NCBI RefSeq assembly: GCF_028767185.1
Contig: NZ_JARACK010000011.1
Span: 33,812 to 97,811, forward strand
Source: Mangrovimonas aestuarii
GTDB lineage: Bacteria > Bacteroidota > Bacteroidia > Flavobacteriales > Flavobacteriaceae
Direction: 5' to 3'
Length of the DNA stretch: 64,000 nucleotides
A program made the translations under genes and the position numbers. The notes under the pieces were generated by a model. That model had not been told where the DNA came from. It made no database searches and saw nothing but the letters and a program-made list of their open reading frames with translations. Of this stretch, positions 38,989 through 47,457 are shown one piece after another; position 1 is the first letter of the stretch, and each line of letters begins with the position of its first letter.

Positions 38989-39366
38989 TTAGTTAGGATT
39001 AGTTTCAATCACTTGAATGCCATTATACTCTAATTTATAAGGCTCATTAAGATAAACAGGAAGAGAATCATCTTTGGCGTTGGCAAGCCCAACACCTGCA
39101 TAAAGTACTTTAGCGTCTTTTGAGCGGGCATGTGCCTTGAAGGTCTCCATCCACACTACATCGTAGTTATTTGGATTGTCCGGTAACAAAACGGCCTTTA
39201 CAATAACAAAAAAGTATTGGCTGTTTTTGTCGATACACACAAACTGTGGATGCTTTTTAAGCTGACTGTTAACGGCTACGAATTCAAAACCACGCTTTTC
39301 TAAATCCCTTCCCACTAAATTCATGGCAAGGTTATGCAATTCCTGTTCACTTAAGGGTTTACTCAT
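38989..39366 (-). CDS. Conserved 125-residue protein next to ApbE
   Basis: 125 residues, soluble, no signal peptide. It opens with SEQELHNLAMNLVGRDLEKR and contains HPQFVCIDKNSQYFFVIVKA, then DVVWMETFKAHARSKDAKVL and YAGVGLANAKDDSLPVYLNE. The layout resembles a small nuclease-like alpha/beta fold, but no catalytic set is certain. Homologues are sometimes labelled NADH-quinone reductase subunit F, which the sequence does not support: there is no ferredoxin Cys cluster or flavin domain. It sits 2 bases upstream of apbE and 103 bases after DUF3570. Confidence 0.72.
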   Translation of the reverse strand: MSKPLSEQELHNLAMNLVGRDLEKRGFEFVAVNSQLKKHPQFVCIDKNSQYFFVIVKAVLLPDNPNNYDVVWMETFKAHARSKDAKVLYAGVGLANAKDDSLPVYLNEPYKLEYNGIQVIETNPN

Positions 39367-39469
39367 AGCGCAAAAATAGCGTATTAAACTGAAATTAGAC
39401 CATGAAACACCTATATCATCACCTTAAGGCAATTACCTCAACACCGATAAAGCCTTTGAAAATCTACTG

Positions 39470-40795
39470 CTAATCCAAAATGAACTTGATATCTCCAGAA
39501 ATGATATCAGCCTTTAAACCTGTACTTCTATCGTAGTGTTCGTATTTTAAATTAATACTTTTCAATCCAAGACTGAAAATATGGAACGAGGTAAAGATAT
39601 CGGTATAGCCTAAGCCAAATCCATATTGATTGGCATGATAATTAGACAAATCGTAATCGGACGTATAAAATTCCTCAGTTGAAAAGTGCTGTTCATATGC
39701 ATTAAAGTAATCGGCTGCTGTTTGGTTGTAATATCTATAAGATGGATACACGGTAAACTTGCCGGAAATCTTTACAGGAACCTCTAAACTTGCCGTATGC
39801 GAAGCAATGTCCCAGTCATCAAAATAGTAACGATAAAAACTGCGCAATACGATAATTTCGTTGAGATAATAATTGAGTCGACCTCCCATTGCTATTTTAA
39901 ACCTGTTATCTGGCAAACGCTCAATATCATCAGCTAAATGAAAATCTTCGATAAAAGAATCCTCTACATCTGTAAAATAAACCCTTTGAAAAGGTGTGGA
40001 CAATAATCCTTGTTGCAATACAGCATCCAAAGCCAAGGAACCCTGCATTTTCTTATTTATAATCTGAGAAAAACCTATTCCAAAGGAATACGAATTCCTT
40101 CCCTTGTTGGATAACTCTTTGAAGTCAGGATCGTAATTCGGGTTTCCTGTTATGGTATTTTGAGTAAAAAGGGGATTATTGATTCCATCACCTCCTTCAG
40201 AAAATGGCCGTAATTCTATGGGATAAATCGCTTTCCATGTATCGAGATACACATTACCGTGAAAACTCAACTCGGTGTTTTTTTCATTGAACAGTTTAGT
40301 ATAGCTCCCTCCAAATCCCAAAGAAAAATAATCATACTCTGAAGACACTGAAACTTTTCCTGACCAAATGGTATTTCTATCCTCTGAATTATGGGTATAG
40401 TTACTCGTAAAATTAAACCATAAATCTGATGAAGAAGCTCCTGAGCTTGCCACAAAAGGATTGGCCGGATTATTTCCATCAAATGGGTCAACATTGGAAG
40501 ACGACGCAGAAGTATAAGCGGAAATTCCAGAGTCGATGGTTAACACATCATCTTCGTTTAAAGGAATAGAAATGACGACCGTTCCTGTAGCATCGGTCAG
40601 TTCTTCCGTTCCAATACCACCACTTACGGCTGCATTATTTCCATCTTGATTGTAGTAGCTTGATAAAAAGTTAACTTCAGTAGACTCCAATACACGCTTT
40701 TTATACGTTTGAATTGAGTCTGTTTGCTGTTCCTGTGCGTTAACGCAAAAAACAGAAAACATTAAGGCCAATAAAAGACATTTTTTTAGAGTCAT
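39470..40795 (-). CDS. DUF3570 outer membrane beta-barrel protein
   Basis: 441 residues with a signal peptide (LLLALMFSVFCVNAQ). After a short N-terminal region the sequence alternates hydrophobic and polar residues with many aromatics (YDYFSLGFGGSYTKLF, YSFGIGFSQIINKKM, FKIAMGGRLNYYLNEIIVLR), the pattern of an outer membrane barrel. The C-terminus ends IISGDIKFILD. The family is of unknown function. It lies 29 bases after the DUF4266 gene and probably belongs to the thioredoxin-ApbE-DUF4266 operon. Confidence 0.87.
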   Translation of the reverse strand: MTLKKCLLLALMFSVFCVNAQEQQTDSIQTYKKRVLESTEVNFLSSYYNQDGNNAAVSGGIGTEELTDATGTVVISIPLNEDDVLTIDSGISAYTSASSSNVDPFDGNNPANPFVASSGASSSDLWFNFTSNYTHNSEDRNTIWSGKVSVSSEYDYFSLGFGGSYTKLFNEKNTELSFHGNVYLDTWKAIYPIELRPFSEGGDGINNPLFTQNTITGNPNYDPDFKELSNKGRNSYSFGIGFSQIINKKMQGSLALDAVLQQGLLSTPFQRVYFTDVEDSFIEDFHLADDIERLPDNRFKIAMGGRLNYYLNEIIVLRSFYRYYFDDWDIASHTASLEVPVKISGKFTVYPSYRYYNQTAADYFNAYEQHFSTEEFYTSDYDLSNYHANQYGFGLGYTDIFTSFHIFSLGLKSINLKYEHYDRSTGLKADIISGDIKFILD

Positions 40796-40824
40796 TCTTA
40801 TTGTAATAAAATTAGAATGTTTGA

Positions 40825-41037
40825 TTAGTTACAGCCACATCCACCTCCAGTTTTCCCTCCATTTGCTCCGGAAGCGGCTTCCCTGTATGAATGGAATGTT
40901 TCTATGTTTCTATCCACTTGCTTATCCGATAACTGCATATCCGGGTCGTTTATATAGACCTTCTCATATTCCTTAACAGCAACACAGGACGATAGACTCG
41001 CTAAGCAAATCATCCCTAAAACTACCTTGCTTTTCAT
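40825..41037 (-). CDS. DUF4266 small lipoprotein with Gly-Cys tail
   Basis: 70 residues with a lipoprotein signal (LGMICLASLSSC, Cys at 18). A short conserved segment follows (KEYEKVYINDPDMQLSDKQV) and then a flexible glycine-rich tail ending GGKTGGGCGCN. The tail's two cysteines could bind a metal or take part in disulfide exchange with the neighbouring thioredoxin; that is inference. A SGAN tetrapeptide just before the tail resembles ApbE flavin sites (S/T-G-A-T/S) but lacks the acceptor residue. Its start overlaps the stop of ApbE by 4 bases. Confidence 0.85.
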   Translation of the reverse strand: MKSKVVLGMICLASLSSCVAVKEYEKVYINDPDMQLSDKQVDRNIETFHSYREAASGANGGKTGGGCGCN

Positions 41038-42017
41038 ATTTTATCTATTTTGATGTTCTTGGATGTAAAAAGGTTTCCTTTTTCGTCCACTATTACACAT
41101 TCTACTTTAGGTAATTGGTTTATTCTGTCTATACCAACATCTTTTCCCATAACAAATACAGAAGTTGCCAAAGCATCGGCAAGTTCTGCCATAGGAGCGA
41201 ATATGGTAACACTTAAAATACCCGTTGCCGGATATCCAGTTCTGGGATCAATTATATGGGAATAGCGCACCCCATTAAAACTGACATATTTTTCATAATC
41301 ACCGGAAGTTACTACAGCGCCATCTGTAATTGGCAATAAGGCAAATGCTTTCGATTTATCCATTGGATTGGTAATGGCAACTTTCCATTCTTCACCATTA
41401 GGCTGAACACCCCAAGTACTCATATCGCCAGAAGCATTGATAATACCAGAAACGACTCCCTTTTCAATTAAAAGCGTCTTCGCTTTATCTGCTGCATAGC
41501 CTTTACCTATGGCTCCGAAGCCAATTTTCATTCCTTTTAGTTTAAGAAAAACTGTCCCCTGTGCTCTATCGATAACAATGTTTTGATAACCTACTTTGGC
41601 CACCGAATTTTTAATTTCCTCTTCGTTGGGCATTTGGTCCATACTTCCATCAAACTTCCAAATTTTATCCATGGAAGCATAACTAATATCAAAAGCGCCA
41701 TCTGTAAGTTTGGATATCCCAATCGAACGTTCAATGAGGTCAATAAGTTCCTTATCTACTTTTACAGGTTTTACTCCTGCATTTTTATTAATCAAAGAAG
41801 TTTGGGAATTGGCATCCCAAGAAGATATCAACTTCTCAATTCTAGAAATCTCATCAACCGCTATATCTATATACTGATTAGCTTCTGTTTCAGTTTGGGC
41901 TACAACCGTAATTTCAAACCGACTCCCCATAAGCTTAAGAACACGCTTATAAGGCTGTTGCCCCCAACCAATGCTGTAAAACATGCTGATAAGAACTATA
42001 AATAGGCTTCGTTTCAA
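41034..42017 (-). CDS. apbE: FAD:protein FMN transferase ApbE, second copy
   Basis: 327 residues with a hydrophobic signal (LFIVLISMFYSIGWGQQ), no lipobox Cys. Motifs: GSRFEITVVAQTETEANQYI, GFGAIGKGYAADKAKTLLIE, GIINASGDMSTWGVQ and the C-terminal GAVVTSGDYEKYVSFNGVRY with HIIDPRTGYPATGILSVTIF. It should attach FMN to a target outside the cytoplasm. Position between a thioredoxin (12 bases upstream) and DUF4266 (4-base overlap) suggests it serves this module rather than a respiratory complex. The target is not obvious in the window. Confidence 0.94.
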   Translation of the reverse strand: MKRSLFIVLISMFYSIGWGQQPYKRVLKLMGSRFEITVVAQTETEANQYIDIAVDEISRIEKLISSWDANSQTSLINKNAGVKPVKVDKELIDLIERSIGISKLTDGAFDISYASMDKIWKFDGSMDQMPNEEEIKNSVAKVGYQNIVIDRAQGTVFLKLKGMKIGFGAIGKGYAADKAKTLLIEKGVVSGIINASGDMSTWGVQPNGEEWKVAITNPMDKSKAFALLPITDGAVVTSGDYEKYVSFNGVRYSHIIDPRTGYPATGILSVTIFAPMAELADALATSVFVMGKDVGIDRINQLPKVECVIVDEKGNLFTSKNIKIDKI

Positions 42018-42029
42018 AAGAGAAATTTA

Positions 42030-42464
42030 TTAATTAAACGACTCCAGTAATTCTATATACTCCTTAGGACTCTTTTTTTCGTAACCGCTCGTTCCAAGAA
42101 CGTTTCCACTTGAATCTAAAACCACTACATAAGGAAAGTATCCATTTTTATTATAAAGTTCGGCTAAATGATTGTTCTGTTCTTGTTGCTCTTGAGCTAA
42201 TGCATTTTTTTTCTTTCTAGGAAAATCTGCCTTAAGCATTACAAAATGATCTGTAGCGTAGCTTTTAAATTCATCTGTACTCCAAACTTCTCTATCAAGC
42301 TTTATACATGGTGCACACCAATCCGATCCTTGAAAAACAAGTATAATACGCTTATTGGTTTGCTCTGCTGTTTGCTTAGCTAAATTGAAATCGGTTTGCC
42401 AATCCTGTGCAAACCCTGTTAATGAAGTCGCTATTAGCGCGATTAGAACAATTATTTTTCTCAT
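42030..42464 (-). CDS. Exported thioredoxin-family protein
   Basis: 144 residues with a signal peptide (IIVLIALIATSLTGFAQ). The thioredoxin motif is FQGSDWCAPCIKLDREVW, with the redox pair Cys51 and Cys54 by approximate count. A polar insert (RKKKNALAQEQQEQNNHLAE) precedes NGYFPYVVVLDSSGNVLGTS, which carries the cis-Pro. It would reduce or form disulfides in the periplasm. It is the first gene of the run thioredoxin, ApbE, DUF4266, DUF3570. Confidence 0.92.
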   Translation of the reverse strand: MRKIIVLIALIATSLTGFAQDWQTDFNLAKQTAEQTNKRIILVFQGSDWCAPCIKLDREVWSTDEFKSYATDHFVMLKADFPRKKKNALAQEQQEQNNHLAELYNKNGYFPYVVVLDSSGNVLGTSGYEKKSPKEYIELLESFN

Positions 42465-42627
42465 CTTTTTTAAGTACTAAACGAAGAAAAGTCGATAATG
42501 TTATCAATCAACTTGTAATTGTGTCTTTTCGGACAAACAATATTAAGAATAATCGTAGCAGGAATCACTAAAGCTGCATGATTATCGACAGAAAACACCT
42601 CTTTTTAGAACCACTAAAAATAATGAG

Positions 42628-44301
42628 TTAGTCTTCAAGGACAAACCCTAACGGAGCCCCAGTGCATCCATTAGGAAAGCTTATTCCCAACAAAGCAGAA
42701 ATGGTTGGTGCTATATCTGTAATTTTGGTTGGTTGTAAAGTACTTCCTTGAAGAATTCCTTTTCCATAAAACAATAAAGGCACATGGGTATCATAACTAT
42801 TTCCCGAGCCATGGGTAGTTCCAGTTTTCCTATAGCTTATAATGGCAGTATCTAAAACTATCAATACATCTCCAGAACGTTTTTGGTTATAACCATTCTG
42901 CAATAACGCTTCAATACCTTGGGAGAAACTACTGTGTTGCATTGTTGTTGCAGAATACGCTTTTTGAATATTTGGATATGAAATAATTTCGTTCACAATA
43001 GCTTCCTGAACATTTTTCAAATTTAGGTTCATTGACTTTATTTTTTCATGGTTTAAAAAAATCTGATTATTACTAATATCCTCAATCAAATCTTTTTCTC
43101 CATAAGTAGATTCCAAAAAGCCATTCAACTTAACTTTAAAATCTTTCCATTTAATGTACCCGGCAGGTATGCGGTTACTTTTAAGGTAGGATGGTACATC
43201 TACAGCACCGTGATCGGCAGTTAAAAACACTGTATATTCACCTTTGCCAACCTCAACATCTAGGAAATTAAAAAAACGTTCTAAATCCTTATCCAGCCTT
43301 AAATAAGTATCCTCAACTTCCTTTGAGTTCACCCCAAAATTATGCCCTACATAATCGGTACTTGAAAAACTTAGGGTAAGTACATCTGTTATATCATCAC
43401 TTCCCAACTGTTCACCCTTAATAGCTGCCATGGCAAAATCAGTAGTTAGACTGTTTCCAAATGGAGTTTCTTTTAAAATATCGAACCCTTTGTTAGCATC
43501 CTTAAGCTGTTTTAAATCATAAGGAAAAGTAGCAGTTGGCTTCCCTTTGACCCCACCTTCAAAGTCATTTAAATCATCGCCGCTTTCGGTATAAGTATTA
43601 ATATCGTAAAGTGGTTCCCAAACTTTCATATAAGACTCTTCAATATCAGAATCATTAAAATCCGTTACCCAACTTGGCAGCTCATCTTGATAGAAACTAC
43701 TGCTAATCCAATGTCCCTCATCGTTGCCATGAAACCAATAAGCTGCATTTGCCGTATGTCCTGCAGCTAAGATGGCTCCTCTATCTTTTATGGCTATACT
43801 AATGGTTTTCCCTCGCTTTTGAGTAAATAACCTATTCTCATCGGAAAAGGTTGTTGTTAACATTCTATGGGGAGACATTTGGCCTGCATTGCTTGTCGTT
43901 CCTACTGAATTTACTAATGAATCTCCTGCACAGTAGACTTCCTCTTTAGATACTTTATCGTACCAATCATTAGCTATAATACCATGATACTTTGGTGTTG
44001 TTCCTGTAAAAACAGAAGCATGACCTGGGCCAGTATAGGTGGGTATATAATTAAAGTGATTGTTTTTACAATTGAACCCTTCACGCATCATACGTTTAAA
44101 ACCACCATCGCCATATTTGTTATAGAAACGGGTTAAGTAATCATAACGCATTTGATCGACTACAATCCCGACTACCAGTTTAGGCCTAACAAAATCCCCT
44201 TGACTTTGTTCTTCTTCATTTAATGTAGCATTACTATTCTTTTGAGCTGAACAGCCCCAGCAAAAGACAATCAATGCTAAGGTGTAAATAACGGACTTCA
44301 T
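42628..44301 (-). CDS. PafA-like alkaline phosphatase / phosphodiesterase lipoprotein
   Basis: 557 residues from the ATG at 44301; an ATG five codons upstream is less likely because the lipoprotein signal (LALIVFCWGC, Cys at 17) begins at the inner one. The nucleophile is Thr in PTYTGPGHASVFTGTTPKYH, as in PafA, and metal ligands are seen in VGIVVDQMRYDYL, FSSTDYVGHNFG, FLTADHGAVDVP and GTTHGSGNSYDTHVPLLFYG. PafA releases phosphate from monoesters in the periplasm. It has a divergent relation to the MlaE gene, with a promoter box between them. Confidence 0.93.
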   Translation of the reverse strand: MKSVIYTLALIVFCWGCSAQKNSNATLNEEEQSQGDFVRPKLVVGIVVDQMRYDYLTRFYNKYGDGGFKRMMREGFNCKNNHFNYIPTYTGPGHASVFTGTTPKYHGIIANDWYDKVSKEEVYCAGDSLVNSVGTTSNAGQMSPHRMLTTTFSDENRLFTQKRGKTISIAIKDRGAILAAGHTANAAYWFHGNDEGHWISSSFYQDELPSWVTDFNDSDIEESYMKVWEPLYDINTYTESGDDLNDFEGGVKGKPTATFPYDLKQLKDANKGFDILKETPFGNSLTTDFAMAAIKGEQLGSDDITDVLTLSFSSTDYVGHNFGVNSKEVEDTYLRLDKDLERFFNFLDVEVGKGEYTVFLTADHGAVDVPSYLKSNRIPAGYIKWKDFKVKLNGFLESTYGEKDLIEDISNNQIFLNHEKIKSMNLNLKNVQEAIVNEIISYPNIQKAYSATTMQHSSFSQGIEALLQNGYNQKRSGDVLIVLDTAIISYRKTGTTHGSGNSYDTHVPLLFYGKGILQGSTLQPTKITDIAPTISALLGISFPNGCTGAPLGFVLED

Positions 44302-44323
44302 AACAACTTTAATCATTAGAGGC

Positions 44324-44331
44324 CAAAAGTA
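44324..44331 (-). promoter_or_regulatory. -7 box before the PafA-like gene
   Basis: On the minus strand the sequence reads TACTTTTG, an exact TAnnTTTG match, 22 bases before the start codon. Confidence 0.5.
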
Positions 44332-44402
44332 AGAAACAATTAATTCTTACTAAGTTAAATAAGTTATAGTATTTTTTTACTTTAGCGTTAACAAAATTGC
44401 AT

Positions 44403-45143
44403 ATGAAGTATCTTCACAATATTGGGGCGTATTTCTTGATGATTAAAGAGATTTTCAAGAAGCCTACCAAGTGGTCGGTCATGAAAACCCTAATCCTCAA
44501 GGACATTGATGATTTAGTAATTGGTTCCTTGGGTATTGTGGCATTTATCTCGTTTTTTGTTGGAGGAGTAGTTACTATTCAAACTGCATTAAATGTTGAC
44601 AACCCACTTATCCCAAAAGCACTTATCGGATTTGCAACAAGACAGTCCATTATCCTTGAATTTGCACCTACTTTCATTTCTATAATCATGGCCGGTAAAG
44701 TCGGGTCGTTCATTACATCCAGCATAGGGACCATGCGTGTTACAGAACAAATTGATGCTCTTGAAGTGATGGGAATCAACTCACTTAATTACCTAGTATT
44801 CCCTAAAATGATTGCCTTAACCCTTTATCCGTTTGTGATATCAATTTCCATGTTCTTAGGAGTGATTGGTGGATTGGTTGCCGGTATTTATGGTGGTTTT
44901 GTTTCCGGAGAAGAATATATTCAAGGACTACAACAGGATTTCACACCCTTTCATATCACATACGCTTTTATAAAAACAATGGTATTTGCCTTTATTTTGG
45001 CTACCATTCCGTCATTTTACGGCTACTATATGAAAGGCGGTGCTCTTGATGTTGGTAAAGCCAGTACCACTTCATTTGTATGGACCAGTGTGGTAATTAT
45101 TTTATTGAACTACCTAATAACTCAATTACTCTTAAGCTCATGA
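44403..45143 (+). CDS. MlaE-type ABC transporter permease
   Basis: 246 residues from the ATG at 44403 (MKYLHNIGAYFLMIKEIFKK); a TTG two codons earlier is possible. Five or six membrane helices, with the MlaE/YrbE signature FAPTFISIIMAGKVGSFITS and EQIDALEVMGINSLNYLVFP. The family moves phospholipids between inner membrane and periplasmic carriers. Its stop overlaps the start of the ATPase gene by 4 bases. No MlaD-type substrate protein is adjacent. Confidence 0.94.
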   Translation: MKYLHNIGAYFLMIKEIFKKPTKWSVMKTLILKDIDDLVIGSLGIVAFISFFVGGVVTIQTALNVDNPLIPKALIGFATRQSIILEFAPTFISIIMAGKVGSFITSSIGTMRVTEQIDALEVMGINSLNYLVFPKMIALTLYPFVISISMFLGVIGGLVAGIYGGFVSGEEYIQGLQQDFTPFHITYAFIKTMVFAFILATIPSFYGYYMKGGALDVGKASTTSFVWTSVVIILLNYLITQLLLSS

Positions 45144-45904
45144 TAGAGGTTAAAGATTTACATAAGTCATTTGGAGAATCCCATATTTTAAAAGGGATAA
45201 CAACCTCTTTCGACAAGGGAAAAACCAACTTAATTATCGGTCAAAGTGGCTCCGGAAAAACGGTGTTCTTAAAGTGTTTATTGGGACTTTTCACTTACGA
45301 AAAAGGTAGTATTAGCTACGATGGTAAAATTTATAAGGAACTTTCTGAAGATCAAAAACGCGATTTACGTGCCGAGATTGGTATGGTGTTTCAGGGAAGT
45401 GCCTTGTTCGATTCCATGACCATTGCCGAAAACGTGATGTTCCCACTACAAATGTTTACCAAGCAGAGTAAAAGCGAAATGGAAGACCGAGTTAATGTGG
45501 TATTGAATCGTGTAAACCTTGCAGATGCACACAATAAATTCCCTTCAGAAGCTTCTGGAGGAATGCAAAAGCGTGTAGCCATTGCCCGTGCCATTGTGAA
45601 CAATCCTAAATACTTGTTCTGTGATGAGCCTAATTCAGGTCTAGATCCTAAAACGGCTATTGTAATTGATAATCTTATTCAGGAAATTACTAAGGAGTAC
45701 AATATCACTACGGTTATCAACACCCACGATATGAACTCCGTTATGGAGATTGGTGAAAAAATTGTGTTCCTAAAAGACGGTCTTAAAGCTTGGGAAGGTT
45801 CTAACAAAACCATTTTTAAAACAGACAACGAAGCCGTGACCAATTTTGTGTACTCCTCAGAGCTGTTTAAAAAGGTTAGACAAATGTATTTGGAGGGGAA
45901 TTAA
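45140..45904 (+). CDS. MlaF-type ABC transporter ATPase
   Basis: 254 residues from the ATG at 45140 (MIEVKDLHKSFGESHILKGI), which overlaps the permease stop by 4 bases; a longer frame runs into the permease and is not credible. Walker A is IIGQSGSGKTVFLK, the signature motif SEASGGMQKRVAIARAI, and Walker B YLFCDEPNSGLDP, followed by a switch His in VINTHDMNSV. It powers the lipid transport permease encoded just before it. Confidence 0.95.
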   Translation: MIEVKDLHKSFGESHILKGITTSFDKGKTNLIIGQSGSGKTVFLKCLLGLFTYEKGSISYDGKIYKELSEDQKRDLRAEIGMVFQGSALFDSMTIAENVMFPLQMFTKQSKSEMEDRVNVVLNRVNLADAHNKFPSEASGGMQKRVAIARAIVNNPKYLFCDEPNSGLDPKTAIVIDNLIQEITKEYNITTVINTHDMNSVMEIGEKIVFLKDGLKAWEGSNKTIFKTDNEAVTNFVYSSELFKKVRQMYLEGN

Positions 45905-45952
45905 TAATTGAAATAATTTTCAATTAAAATCCCCATTATTGACTATTTGAAG

Positions 45953-47449
45953 TTACTCTACCCGTTTTACCACCAAAGAATCCATATTCAACTTAACTTT
46001 TAGCCAACGTTCAAGTTTATCCTGATCTTTAGCAATTTCTTTTTCCTTTATTTTAGATTTATCCCACTCTACAGTAATCGTTGGAATAGTATCTATTTTA
46101 GAGAAGTTAGACGTTATCAAACTTGAATAACTCAAGTTTTTTATGCCTTCGTAGTTAATGGCGACTTCTTTGGTAAGTTCTTCAAATGGAATAGATGTTC
46201 TTTCAAAAACCGATAGATGTTTCACTCGGTCTTCAAGCGATTTTATTTTCTCACTTTGCTCAACTAAATCCAAAGAATCCCTAACCCTAAGCTGCTCCAT
46301 GAACTTAATATTGTCCAGACCTTCTGAGCGACTTTGATTAAAATACAACCTTGCTGAAGCCAAGGCGGGATAATCTTTCATTCTACTTTTAAGAAGATCA
46401 ATGGTAGACTGCGGCACTTCCTCAAGTCCATAAGTATTAAACTCTATATAACTCTCCCCTTCTTTAGCAGAATACTTATAAACAGCATTCTTTTTAATGT
46501 ACTCAAACTGGTTTTTAAGTCCGCTTAATTCCTTATCTATAAAGGCTCTTGCATCACGATCAAAATTACTTTCTTTTAACACATCAATAAAAGTCCAAAC
46601 GGCAGGGATCATAGCTGCAATAGCCAAAATTGTTGCAAGCTGCGAAATACGTTTACGTCGATGAGAGTTCGCATAGCGAAGCATTGGAAACCTTAAAATT
46701 TTCAACACTAAAAAAGTAGCCAATGCAATGAAAATAGTATTGATGATGAACAAATAAAATGCTCCAGTGGCAAATCGCATTCCTTTAGCAAAGTCTTCCC
46801 AAGCTACAGCCAAACCAAAACCAACTGTACATAAAGGTGGCATTAAAGCTGTAGCAATCGCTACCCCAAAAATAACCGACGCTATTGTCCCCTTTTTGGT
46901 TCTAGCAATTATTAAGGCTAAACCACCAAAAAAGGCTATCAGTACATCACGAATATCTGGTTTTGTTCTAGCCAATAACTCTGATGACTCTTCCTGTAAC
47001 GGAAAAAACTTAAAAAAGAAAAAAGCAGTTACAACACTCAAGAAGATCATAACGCCAAAGTTTATGAGTGACTTCCTTAAGGTGTCGATATCGTTTATTG
47101 CTACCGAAAGTCCAATCCCCAAGATTGGTCCCATTAGGGGAGAAATTAACATGGCACCGATAACCACAGCCGTTGAATTGGCATTAAGTCCGATGGACGC
47201 TACAAAGATAGAACATATTAAAATCCAAGCAGTAGCCCCCTTAAAAGGGATATCTCCTTTTATAGCCTCGATTGTCGCCTGTTGATCGGTATCCTGGCGA
47301 AAATCCATGATTTCCTTAATAAACTGTTTGATGTTGGCAAAAAGTCCTTTTGCTTGTTGTCTTACAGCTTCCTTGGATTGTTCTACTTTTTGATCTTGAT
47401 TGTTTTGTTCTTGGTTTTCTTCGGAGAAATTAAACTTGTGTTCGTCCAT
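45953..47449 (-). CDS. DUF389 membrane protein
   Basis: 498 residues. A polar N-terminus (residues 1-65, with QTKKQ-like coils) is followed by a TIGR00341/DUF389 core of seven or eight helices: ATAWILICSIFVASIGLNAN, STAVVIGAMLISPLMGPILG and GVAIATALMPPLCTVGFGLA. A C-terminal cytoplasmic or periplasmic domain of about 180 residues follows, rich in charged residues. Related proteins are of unknown function, with weak suggestions of ion or solute transport. It starts 8 bases downstream of the mannose-1-phosphate guanylyltransferase gene. Confidence 0.85.
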   Translation of the reverse strand: MDEHKFNFSEENQEQNNQDQKVEQSKEAVRQQAKGLFANIKQFIKEIMDFRQDTDQQATIEAIKGDIPFKGATAWILICSIFVASIGLNANSTAVVIGAMLISPLMGPILGIGLSVAINDIDTLRKSLINFGVMIFLSVVTAFFFFKFFPLQEESSELLARTKPDIRDVLIAFFGGLALIIARTKKGTIASVIFGVAIATALMPPLCTVGFGLAVAWEDFAKGMRFATGAFYLFIINTIFIALATFLVLKILRFPMLRYANSHRRKRISQLATILAIAAMIPAVWTFIDVLKESNFDRDARAFIDKELSGLKNQFEYIKKNAVYKYSAKEGESYIEFNTYGLEEVPQSTIDLLKSRMKDYPALASARLYFNQSRSEGLDNIKFMEQLRVRDSLDLVEQSEKIKSLEDRVKHLSVFERTSIPFEELTKEVAINYEGIKNLSYSSLITSNFSKIDTIPTITVEWDKSKIKEKEIAKDQDKLERWLKVKLNMDSLVVKRVE

Positions 47450-47457
47450 AGGTTAGT

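Noticed and set aside
40825..41037. SGAN in DUF4266 as a flavin attachment site
   Set aside because: ApbE needs Thr or Ser at the last position of the motif; Asn cannot accept the FMN.
42465..42627. Promoter for the thioredoxin-ApbE operon
   Set aside because: No clear TAnnTTTG element with a spaced TTG was found on the minus strand, so I list none.
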